Shown here piece by piece: positions 33,716 to 41,359 of a stretch of DNA of 64,000 bases (its first letter is position 1; each line of letters starts with the position of its first letter). A program made the translations under genes and the position numbers. This DNA is from Hwanghaeella grinnelliae. Its GTDB lineage: Bacteria > Pseudomonadota > Alphaproteobacteria > UBA8366 > Aestuariispiraceae. Under the pieces are notes generated by a model. The model was not told where the DNA came from, ran no database searches, and worked only from the letters and a program-made list of their open reading frames with translations. The DNA is taken from NCBI RefSeq assembly GCF_004005845.1, contig NZ_SADE01000001.1, forward strand, positions 1,612,001-1,676,000, read 5' to 3'.

Positions 33716-34867
33716 TCAGCTGCCTTCGTTGACCGAGATTTCGACATGACGGCCGTCGCGTAGGCGCTGAACGCCTTCGACCACGACAAGATCGCCCGGG
33801 GCGATGTCCCCTTCGACAAGGACCGTGTCGTTCAACCGGCGGCGGGCAATCACATCCACCCGTTTGGTCGTGCCCTCGTCAATCTTCCAAACGAAGCTTG
33901 TGCCATCCCGCCATTGAAGGGCCAGTTCGGGAACGGTCGGCATGACCGGACCGGGAAGGATAAGGGTCACGAAAAACGACATGCCCGGGCGCAGGATATC
34001 TTCGGCATTCGGAAAGGCTGCGCGGATCAACACGGTGCGGGATACAGGATCGACGCGGCTGTCGATTTCGTCGACCGTACCGTCGATTCGACGGTCCGGG
34101 AAAGTTGGGGTGCGCGCGTCCAACGACATGCCCAGCGTCAAGCGTGACAGATAGCGTTCCGCGACTTCGAATTCGACCAGCAAAGTCGACCGGTCGTCGA
34201 GGGTCACGATTTCCATGGTTGAGTTCACCCGGTCGCCGATTTCGATCTTTGGAATGCCGACAATGCCGTCGAAGGGCGCGCGCAGTGTTCGGTCGTCGAG
34301 GGCTTCCCGTGCCTGTTCCAACTCCAGTGTTGCGCGTTCCAGTATAACTTCCGCATCCTCAACATTGGCGGGTGAGCGGACATTCGTCTTCCGCAGCTTG
34401 TCCGCGCGGGCAAGGGCGCTTTTCGCTTCCCGGACCCGCGTTTCGGCAACACGGACGGATAGCGTTGCCGAGCGGTCCCCCAATTTCATCATCACCTGGT
34501 TCGCCTTGACGCGCTGACCGGATTGGATCGGCAAGGCGACGACCTCGCCCTCGACTTCCGGATACAGCGTGACCGACCGGACGGCGCGTGCCGTGCCGAT
34601 CGCTTCGATGGTGACTTGATCGGGAGCCTCACCGGCGGCTTCCACCAAAACAGGGACGGTCTGGATATTTCTTGGCTGTGCCGTTGCGGCGGCGGGTTTG
34701 CTGTTCCCGGTTTTGCCGGAGACGATTTCGTCTTCGGGCCCGATGGCAAGTCCCATCGTGTCGAGATAGGGCTGCCAGCGGTCCTGCGTTCCCCAGGCGA
34801 CGATCCCGACCAGGATCAGGATTGCGATAATCCGCGCAAAGCCGCCAATTGACCTTTTCGAACTCAG
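33716..34867 (-). CDS. RND efflux periplasmic adaptor (membrane-fusion protein), probable CTG start
   Basis: About 383 residues. The adaptor core is clear: the lipoyl half-motifs ARAVRSVTLYPEVEGEVV and LRAPFDGIVGIPKIEIGD, an alpha-hairpin between them (ETRVREAKSALARADKLRKT), and a beta-barrel (LVEFEVAERYLSRLTLG). The first ATG in frame (34756) would cut off a membrane anchor. The frame stays open upstream and encodes RIIAILILVGIVAWG preceded by basic residues. It holds no ATG, GTG or TTG before a TAG. A CTG at 34867 has GGAG eight bases upstream and is the best start. Translation from 34756 would give a 346-residue form without an anchor. Confidence 0.8.
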   Translation of the reverse strand: MSSKRSIGGFARIIAILILVGIVAWGTQDRWQPYLDTMGLAIGPEDEIVSGKTGNSKPAAATAQPRNIQTVPVLVEAAGEAPDQVTIEAIGTARAVRSVTLYPEVEGEVVALPIQSGQRVKANQVMMKLGDRSATLSVRVAETRVREAKSALARADKLRKTNVRSPANVEDAEVILERATLELEQAREALDDRTLRAPFDGIVGIPKIEIGDRVNSTMEIVTLDDRSTLLVEFEVAERYLSRLTLGMSLDARTPTFPDRRIDGTVDEIDSRVDPVSRTVLIRAAFPNAEDILRPGMSFFVTLILPGPVMPTVPELALQWRDGTSFVWKIDEGTTKRVDVIARRRLNDTVLVEGDIAPGDLVVVEGVQRLRDGRHVEISVNEGS

Positions 34868-35038
34868 TGTTTTCGCTCCAATAGTAAAAAGTCGTTTTGA
34901 TTTCGCGCGACGCTAGATTTTCGGTATGGCTCTTAATTTTGTCGAAACATAGAGCATCCGCTGCCAAATAGTTAACACTATTGTTTGGCTAGGCAATGGC
35001 CGGTGCGGCAACACTATTTGTGCCTACTCGTCCGCAAC

Positions 35039-35560
35039 TCAGCTGCAGGCGCCTTGGGTCAGTATCGCCTGACCGTCGGTGTCGAAATAACCGGTCGCAC
35101 GGTAGGTCTGGCCATGCTTGTCGGTGAAGACGCCCATAACAGCCCCGCCGGCAATTTCGGTGCCGCTGACAATGGTTTGGCCGTGATCGGAATCCTGAAG
35201 CTGGTCGTCCAAGTCTATTTCGAAGGCGAAGCTGTCGCCGCGCGCGAAACGGTCGAAGACGAGGCTCAATTGCTGATATCCGTCCAGGCCGGAAGATGCG
35301 GCGCGGAGGACGGCGGTAGAGGCGAGGGGCTGGAAGGGCTGATAGGCGCTCCATCCCGCGCCGCCGTAATCGGTATCGAAAATCACGCCGCCCGCACTGG
35401 AGGAAAGGTCGATCGCCATTTGCTGGAGGCTCAGGCCGATGACGCTGTTGTTTTCGATTAGGAAAGTGTCGTCCGACCCTTCGGTGAACTGAACCCTGGT
35501 ATCCGGTCCGCAGGCCTGTGCTTGGCAGGCGAAGAAACCCAAAGCGAAACCGGCCGCCAA
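35039..35560 (-). CDS. Small secreted protein of unknown function
   Basis: About 173 residues from a TTG at 35560. The start encodes a hydrophobic stretch and signal-cleavage-like LGFFACQAQA. The mature part is acidic and strand-rich (VQFTEGSDDTFLIENNSVIGLSLQQM, GGVIFDTDYGGAGWSAYQPF, DKHGQTYRATGYFDTDGQAILTQ), with a cysteine near each end that could pair. The frame continues upstream of TTG through KRRKGTTAKAS, which would complete a normal signal peptide. The only possible start there is an ATA at 35608 that overlaps the preceding gene's stop and lies 9 nt after GGAGGA. Function is not recognised. Confidence 0.6.
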   Translation of the reverse strand: MAAGFALGFFACQAQACGPDTRVQFTEGSDDTFLIENNSVIGLSLQQMAIDLSSSAGGVIFDTDYGGAGWSAYQPFQPLASTAVLRAASSGLDGYQQLSLVFDRFARGDSFAFEIDLDDQLQDSDHGQTIVSGTEIAGGAVMGVFTDKHGQTYRATGYFDTDGQAILTQGACS

Positions 35561-35604
35561 CGACGCCTTGGCGGTCGTGCCTTTTCGTCTCTTTGCAGTT
35601 TGGC

Positions 35605-36114
35605 TTATTGCTTCACGTCCTCCGGTATGGCGGCGCCAATGACCTTGTCCACCGTAACACCGTCGCCGGCCAGTGGATAGAATGCGCGGTATACCGAGAC
35701 CAGGAATTCCTGCTTGTGAGGTAACCCAGCCTTTGTAAACACCGGCTTTCCCGTCAGAACCACGTCATCGAACGACTTTCTTATGATCGCTACGTCCGCG
35801 GCGTCCAGGTTATCGCTCAAGCGCGCGCCGGTCCGGTCAATGCCCAGCAGAGTGACGTTCGCGGTTCCGATAAGCCGGTATCTGTAATCCACGTCGTTGC
35901 CCGACCGCAGAACATCCAGAATCACGATCCAGGGAAGCACCCGTGCGCCGAGCTCCACGGGATCGATATGAGCGCGTGAGGGGATACGACCGTCGGACGC
36001 GTATTTCATCCAACAGTCATTCAGTCGATTGAGCGGTGAATGGGCGGGAATATCCTCAAACCCTACGGGCTTAACCCAAAGGAAGGCCCCATGTGTGTCT
36101 GTCGATGCTTCCAA
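35605..36114 (-). CDS. PAS-domain protein (alphaproteobacterial PAS_5 type)
   Basis: A 169-residue single-domain protein. The opening SPLNRLNDCWMKYASDGRIPSRAHIDPVELGARVLPWIVILDVL and the later DVDYRYRLIGTANVTLLGIDRTGARLSD are typical of the short stand-alone PAS proteins common in Rhodospirillales. These lack an output domain and are probably small-molecule or redox sensors. The gene is followed by the small secreted-protein gene. A hairpin with AAGAGTT/AACTCTT arms lies just upstream. Confidence 0.75.
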   Translation of the reverse strand: MEASTDTHGAFLWVKPVGFEDIPAHSPLNRLNDCWMKYASDGRIPSRAHIDPVELGARVLPWIVILDVLRSGNDVDYRYRLIGTANVTLLGIDRTGARLSDNLDAADVAIIRKSFDDVVLTGKPVFTKAGLPHKQEFLVSVYRAFYPLAGDGVTVDKVIGAAIPEDVKQ

Positions 36115-36129
36115 AATGAAAAATGCCTA

Positions 36130-36154
36130 AAGAGTTCTTTATCAGAAAACTCTT
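36130..36154. promoter_or_regulatory. Inverted repeat upstream of the PAS gene
   Basis: AAGAGTT at 36130-36136 pairs with AACTCTT at 36148-36154, leaving an 11-base loop. It lies 15 bp upstream of the PAS start and about 45 bp downstream of the TRAP permease stop. It could be an operator or a weak terminator-like hairpin. Confidence 0.35.
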
Positions 36155-36198
36155 GTTAACACCTGACGTATGAAAGCAAAGCAAAAAAAACTCGCCCT

Positions 36199-38184
36199 TT
36201 ATGTCGCTGGAACCAGCCGTCCGTTGCGCCAGGCGACCAGCAGTGCAGGCGCGCTGACTGCCGCGCCGATCAGGCTGAACGCCCAATGGGACAAGCCCCA
36301 ACTGTCGACGCCCGGGAAGGCGAACAGAATGCCGCCCGTGAACAAAAGGATCCGGTAAAGGAAACCCGAAACCCCGTCACCCAAACCGCCCAGGAAACTG
36401 AGATGGCCTTGCAAGGCGCAGCTTAGGAACCAAACGCCGATAAGGGCGGTGGCCAGCACGCCTATGACTTCCAAGGTCGGGGCTTCGCCGACCAAGGCCG
36501 GATTGAGCACGAAGAAGAAGGGCGCGATATAGATCACACCGCCCAAACGCATCGCTTCAAGACCGGTCTTGAACGGGTTGGAACCTGCAAGTGTCGAGGC
36601 CGCGAAGGCACCCAGCGCGACCGGTGGGGTGATGTAGCTGACCATGCCCCAATACAGAATGAAAAGATGTACGGCGAGGACGTTGAGCCCCGCCTGTTCC
36701 AAAGCTGGGGCAAGTACGACGGCCAGGAAGATGTAACAAGCAGTAACCGTCATCCCCATGCCGAAGATGAAGGCGGTGACCGCGCCCATGATCAGCAGCA
36801 TGATCGTCGATCCGCCGGCCAGGAAGATCAGGTCGTTCACCAAAGTTCCGGCAAGTCCAGTGGCGGAAAAGGCGCCGACGATCAGGCCCACCCCAAGCAG
36901 GATGGCGACCAGTTCGGACAATGCCCGGCCGATCCCGACAATCAGGTTGATGCCGGTCCGCAGGGTGAAGCGGTGACTGCGCACGAATTGGTTTATGACC
37001 AGCAGCAAAGCGGTCGCATAGAAGGGGGCCAGCGTATCCTGGCGCAGAGCGACCATCATAAAGATCAACAGCGCGAAGACGAAAAGGTACATCCACCCCT
37101 CGCGCGCCGCCGTGGCGAGGGAAGGGACTTCCGACGCCTTCAGGCCCTTCAGGCCGCGCTTCGCCGCATAGGCGTCGATCTGTGCGAACAGGCCGAAATA
37201 GTAAAGGATTGAGGGAATGGCCGCAGCGACGGCGATTTCCACATAGGGTCGGGACAGGAAGGATGCCATGACGAAGGCGGTCGCCCCCATGATCGGCGGC
37301 ATCAGCACCCCGCCGGTCGAGGCGCAGGCTTCCGTCGCGGCGGCGTAGCGCGCGGTGAAGCCGGTTTTTTTCATCGCAGGAATGGAAACCGCACCGGTCG
37401 TCAGCACGTTCGAGATGACTGATCCCGACATTGAGCCCATGAAGCCGCTGGCGAAGATAGCGACCTTGGCGGCGCCGCCGCGGTAACGCCCGACCAGGGC
37501 GAGGGCAAGGTCGTTGAAGAATTTGCCGCCGCCGGTGTGCTGCAGCACGGCACCGAATAGGATGAACCCGATCACCAGGTTGCCGAAGGCTTTCATCGGA
37601 ATGCCGAACGAGCTTTCGGCGGAAATAATATGATAGGGAATGACGTCCATGAAAGGCTGGGCGAAGCCCGAAATAGGCCCAGGCATCGAATCCGCGAAGG
37701 TTGGATAAAGCGAAAAGGCGAAGACGAAACAGAACAGCACCCATCCGCCGGCGCGGCGGGTCGCTTCCAAGGTCAGTGCCCACATTAAGATTGAGAACCA
37801 CCGGGCCGTATCCGGCGGGGCGTATTCCCAACCCAGATCCAGGCTGACTTCCGCAGTCCATGCGAAATAGGCTGCGCCGCCGATGGCAGCCAAGGCCAAA
37901 AGAGCATCCCACCATTTTACCCCCGGTTCCCGTTGTGGAACGGCGGAGAATACCAGGAAGGCCATGGCCAGGAATATTCCCGCCAGCACATAGAGGTACC
38001 GACCTTCGAGCACGACGATGCCGAAGAGCTGTAAGTTGAACAGCTGGTGGATGGAAAGCATAACGGCGAGCAGCGTGCCGATGACGACGACGTAACGGGA
38101 AATTGGTCCCAGTTCCCGGCGTAGTCCGGTTTCGTCGACGTCAGGCGACGTCGTTGCGCCATTGCTGTTGGCGGCCTCAGTCAT
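36199..38184 (-). CDS. TRAP transporter fused permease (DctQM type, TAXI partner)
   Basis: A 661-residue membrane protein. The first about 200 residues hold the four-helix DctQ-like part (ISRYVVVIGTLLAVMLSIHQLF, YLYVLAGIFLAMAFLVFSA). The rest is the DctM-like part with about 12 helices (GFILFGAVLQHTGGGKFFNDLALALVGRYRGGAAKVAIFASGFMG, and FGMGMTVTACYIFLAVVLAPAL). Start 38184 is preferred over an in-frame extension lacking typical features. It partners the TAXI-type binding protein encoded 110 bp upstream. It imports an organic acid of unknown identity using an ion gradient. Confidence 0.92.
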   Translation of the reverse strand: MTEAANSNGATTSPDVDETGLRRELGPISRYVVVIGTLLAVMLSIHQLFNLQLFGIVVLEGRYLYVLAGIFLAMAFLVFSAVPQREPGVKWWDALLALAAIGGAAYFAWTAEVSLDLGWEYAPPDTARWFSILMWALTLEATRRAGGWVLFCFVFAFSLYPTFADSMPGPISGFAQPFMDVIPYHIISAESSFGIPMKAFGNLVIGFILFGAVLQHTGGGKFFNDLALALVGRYRGGAAKVAIFASGFMGSMSGSVISNVLTTGAVSIPAMKKTGFTARYAAATEACASTGGVLMPPIMGATAFVMASFLSRPYVEIAVAAAIPSILYYFGLFAQIDAYAAKRGLKGLKASEVPSLATAAREGWMYLFVFALLIFMMVALRQDTLAPFYATALLLVINQFVRSHRFTLRTGINLIVGIGRALSELVAILLGVGLIVGAFSATGLAGTLVNDLIFLAGGSTIMLLIMGAVTAFIFGMGMTVTACYIFLAVVLAPALEQAGLNVLAVHLFILYWGMVSYITPPVALGAFAASTLAGSNPFKTGLEAMRLGGVIYIAPFFFVLNPALVGEAPTLEVIGVLATALIGVWFLSCALQGHLSFLGGLGDGVSGFLYRILLFTGGILFAFPGVDSWGLSHWAFSLIGAAVSAPALLVAWRNGRLVPAT

Positions 38185-38242
38185 GATGGTGGGTATCCGA
38201 AGCGCAAAACAGGCCCGGGCAAAAAAGGCACGGACCCTGAAA

Positions 38243-38283
38243 TTCCACCGGGCCGGCAACAAATGCCGGCCGGCCCGGTGGAA
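38243..38283 (-). terminator. Strong intercistronic stem-loop between TAXI and TRAP permease genes
   Basis: A perfect 15-bp inverted repeat (38243-38257 with 38269-38283) around an 11-base loop, starting 11 bp downstream of the binding-protein stop. A T-run occurs only about 15 bases further on, so it probably acts as a partial terminator or 3' mRNA-protecting hairpin. That would favour more binding protein than permease. Confidence 0.75.
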
Positions 38284-38294
38284 GGGTTAGGAAC

Positions 38295-39449
38295 TTAGAA
38301 GACGACGTCGAAGCCGCCGTCGGCCAAGGCCTTGCGGCGCGTTTCCGCCCAGGTTTCATCCCAGGCATCATCCGCAACGCCCGACGCTTCCAGCTTCGCC
38401 CAAGCGTCCTGCAGGGCCGTTTGACGCGCGATCAGCTTGTCGTTGTGGGCCTGATCGGCGTCGGTCCACTTGCCGATTTCCTTGTAGTATTTGATGGCCC
38501 CGTCGTGATAGGGCGCAACCCATTGGAAGTTCTGCTTGTCCAGGGCCCATCCGCCGATGCCCGGCGCTTTGCCGTCATATTCGGGGAACAGTTCAACCAT
38601 CGCCTTGGTCATGTTGTAGACGAGGTCAGCGTCCTGATCCGCCATGGCGACCAGGACCGGATAGGAATAGCCGGCGCCTTCATAGGCGGGACCACCGTCG
38701 ATGTTCGCGCCGACCTTTGCCATGTTGGGCTGGAAGAACGGAGCGACCGCCTGCATGCGGGCGATGCCTTCCTTGTCGTCATGATGGATTTTCGGCCAGA
38801 TCAGACCGCGGGGCGAAGCGGCGGCTTCATAGGCCTTGCCGGAATTGGTCGACGCGAAGACGGCATCCACCTGATCATTGATCAAGCCTTTCCAGGAATC
38901 ACCGAAGCCACCGAATTCGACTTTCGTGACATCGTCCCAGGTCAAGCCGGCATAAGCCAGATATGCCGTGACGTTGACGTTCAGCGCCGGTGCGCCTTTA
39001 ACCCAAGCGACGCGCTTGCCTTTCAAATCGGCATATTCCTTTACGCCGATATCGCCTGCCACGCCGACCGCCAGATTGATGGCGCCGCCGTTATTGGCCA
39101 ACAGCACGCGGACCGGTTGCGGTCCCCAGTTCTTTTTGCCGAAGGCGAAGGCGCCTTCCTGGGCCATGAAGGATCCACCGACCCCGGTCGCCGAAAATTG
39201 TACCTTACCCTGGCGGAGCGGTTCCGTCCGCGCGATGTCGTTCTTGCCGGGAAGGACCCGCAGGTCGATGCCGGCGGCATTCTTTAAGGCGGCGCCTACG
39301 GCAACCGATTGGTTATACCCGGCTGACCCCGTGCCATAAGCGGTCCAGGCGATTTGCCCGGGCAGGTTCACGTCCGCGGCGAAGGCCTGTCCAGCCATCG
39401 ACGCAGCGGCGATTCCCGCCACTGCGAGCGTTTTCAAAGTCCAATTCAT
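38295..39449 (-). CDS. TAXI-family TRAP transporter solute-binding protein
   Basis: A 384-residue periplasmic protein. The signal peptide is LKTLAVAGIAAASMAGQAFA. The mature protein has the TAXI pattern IAWTAYGTGSAGYNQSVAVGAAL, LRVLPGKNDIARTEPLRQGKVQFSATGVGG and DQVDAVFASTNSGKAYEAAA. Start 39449 matches the signal peptide; a longer upstream frame does not look coding. It is paired with the fused TRAP permease downstream. The ligand is unknown. Confidence 0.92.
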   Translation of the reverse strand: MNWTLKTLAVAGIAAASMAGQAFAADVNLPGQIAWTAYGTGSAGYNQSVAVGAALKNAAGIDLRVLPGKNDIARTEPLRQGKVQFSATGVGGSFMAQEGAFAFGKKNWGPQPVRVLLANNGGAINLAVGVAGDIGVKEYADLKGKRVAWVKGAPALNVNVTAYLAYAGLTWDDVTKVEFGGFGDSWKGLINDQVDAVFASTNSGKAYEAAASPRGLIWPKIHHDDKEGIARMQAVAPFFQPNMAKVGANIDGGPAYEGAGYSYPVLVAMADQDADLVYNMTKAMVELFPEYDGKAPGIGGWALDKQNFQWVAPYHDGAIKYYKEIGKWTDADQAHNDKLIARQTALQDAWAKLEASGVADDAWDETWAETRRKALADGGFDVVF

Positions 39450-39738
39450 ATGTTTCCTCCCAAGCCGGCGTATCTGCCGGTCTGATCCTGTTTGGTGACT
39501 CACCTGCATGGGATGAGCCTTGTCGTTTGTCGATCGAGGGGAGGGTAGGGCAAATTGGACCGGACCTACAAGCAAGCAAAAGCTGATGTTCTAGTATTCT
39601 TACAGGAATTCGATTTCCAGCTGGTACTGGACCGGCGTGGACGCTAGGAATTTAGCCCGCGCCGTGCCGTTGAAATAAAATGGCACGGGCCGCGTCAGCT
39701 GCGCCAAGTGTGTTTCCAAGGGAGTGAAAGCGGTGGGT

Positions 39739-41247
39739 ATGAAAAAGATCGATGCCACGGACTATACGGTCGGGGTCGTTGGGGCCGGGGCCATGGGACA
39801 AGGAATCGCGCAGGTTTCCGCGCAGGGCGGCATGCGCACGATCATTCTCGACGCGAAGCCGGGCGCAGCCGAATCCGCCAAGGCGACGATCGCCGGACGC
39901 TTGGACCGGATGGTCGAAAAGGGCCGCATGTCCGATACCGCCGCCGCCGCCGCGAAGGACTGCATAGAGTTCGTGGAAGAAGTTTCCGGCTTGGCCGATT
40001 GTGACACGGTTGTCGAAGCGGTGTTCGAAGACCTGGACGTTAAGCAATCCCTGTTCAAGCAGATCGAGGACGTGGTTTCCGACGATTGCATCATTGCATC
40101 GAACACCTCATCCATCCCAATCGCGTCGATCGCGCGGGCCTGCCGGGTGAAGGGTCGGGTCGCCGGCTTACATTTCTTCAATCCGGTACCGATCATGAAA
40201 TTGGTTGAAGTGATTCGCGGGCCGGAAACGGAAGACGCAGTGGCCGCGAACTTGTCCGAGCTTGGCAAACGGATGACACGGATTCCGGTAACCGTGAAGG
40301 ACGCCCCCGGTTTTCTGGTGAACCTGGGCGGACGAGCCTTCACAACCGAAGGCTTGCGGGTCGTTCACGATGCCGTGGCGACCCCGGCACAGGTCGACGC
40401 GATCATGCGCGACTGCCGGCATTTCCGCATGGGACCGTTCGAATTGATGGATCTGACGGGGATCGACGTGAATTATCCGGTCAGCCTGATCGTCTATGAA
40501 GGCTATATGCAGGACCCGCGTTTGAAGACCTCGCCGATCCACAAGGCGCTGCACGACGCCGGCCGGTTGGGCCGAAAGACGGGCGGCGGCTGGTTCCAAT
40601 ACGGGGAAGGCGGCAAGCCGGTCCCGGGCGAGTCGCCGGATCATGAAACGAATGCTGCGCCGGCGAAACAGGTGGCCTTGGCGGAGGACGATCCGGTCCT
40701 TGCGGCCTTTTGCGCCGACATTGGCCTGGCGGTCGGAACCGATGATGGCACCTGCCCGATTTTGGCCGCCCCGGTCGGGGAGGACGCAACGACGGTCGCC
40801 GTGCGCACCGGTGCGGATTTTCGACGGCTCGTGGCGGTCGACCTGCTTTGTGACACCGCGACCCGTGTGACGGTGATGACGGCGCCTGGGGCCGATTTGT
40901 CCGCACGCGACGCCGTCGCGGCAACGATTGTCGCGTCAGGCCGAAAAGTCACGGCGATCAAGGATTCCCCCGGCTTCGTCTCCCAACGGATCAGCGCGAT
41001 GGTCGCCAATTTGGGTACTTTCATGGCGGAAATCGGCTTGGCCAGCCCGGACGATATTGACCTGGCGATGAAACTTGGCCTGAACTATCCGATGGGGCCG
41101 CTGGAATTGAGTTCGGACCTTGGTTTGAAGAATCATGTTGAGATTCTGGAGGCGCTGCAGGCAATGACGGGCGAGGATCGGTATCGGCCTACCTCATGGC
41201 TGCGACGCCGCGCTGCGCTTGATTTGCCAATAGATACGCCTTCCTGA
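39739..41247 (+). CDS. 3-hydroxyacyl-CoA dehydrogenase (PaaH/PaaC-like, long form)
   Basis: A 502-residue dehydrogenase. The NAD domain opens with VGVVGAGAMGQGIAQVSAQGG. The catalytic region is VAGLHFFNPVPIMKLVEVIRG with His of the HFFNP motif. The C-terminal helical domain appears twice: residues about 190-285 (KDAPGFLVNLGGRAF...) and about 400-495 (KDSPGFVSQRISAMVANLG...). This doubled layout is that of the PaaH type used in phenylacetate and other beta-oxidation-like routes. ATG 39739 is chosen; a GTG at 39724 has its ribosome site too close. It could act on CoA intermediates from the aromatic gene clusters, but they are 10 kb away. Confidence 0.88.
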   Translation: MKKIDATDYTVGVVGAGAMGQGIAQVSAQGGMRTIILDAKPGAAESAKATIAGRLDRMVEKGRMSDTAAAAAKDCIEFVEEVSGLADCDTVVEAVFEDLDVKQSLFKQIEDVVSDDCIIASNTSSIPIASIARACRVKGRVAGLHFFNPVPIMKLVEVIRGPETEDAVAANLSELGKRMTRIPVTVKDAPGFLVNLGGRAFTTEGLRVVHDAVATPAQVDAIMRDCRHFRMGPFELMDLTGIDVNYPVSLIVYEGYMQDPRLKTSPIHKALHDAGRLGRKTGGGWFQYGEGGKPVPGESPDHETNAAPAKQVALAEDDPVLAAFCADIGLAVGTDDGTCPILAAPVGEDATTVAVRTGADFRRLVAVDLLCDTATRVTVMTAPGADLSARDAVAATIVASGRKVTAIKDSPGFVSQRISAMVANLGTFMAEIGLASPDDIDLAMKLGLNYPMGPLELSSDLGLKNHVEILEALQAMTGEDRYRPTSWLRRRAALDLPIDTPS

Positions 41248-41359
41248 CCCCTGTAATCACAAAACTTTGCGTGGTTTTGGTGAATTAGCGACTATTGCTG
41301 CGATGCAACTTCGCTCTATACTTGCATCAATGCCGTGGGGTACTGAAAGGCATAGGTGA

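Noticed and set aside
39662-39688. Inverted repeat CCGTGCC/GGCACGG upstream of the 3-hydroxyacyl-CoA dehydrogenase
   Set aside because: Arms of 7 bp in GC-rich DNA are easily found by chance; no supporting motif.
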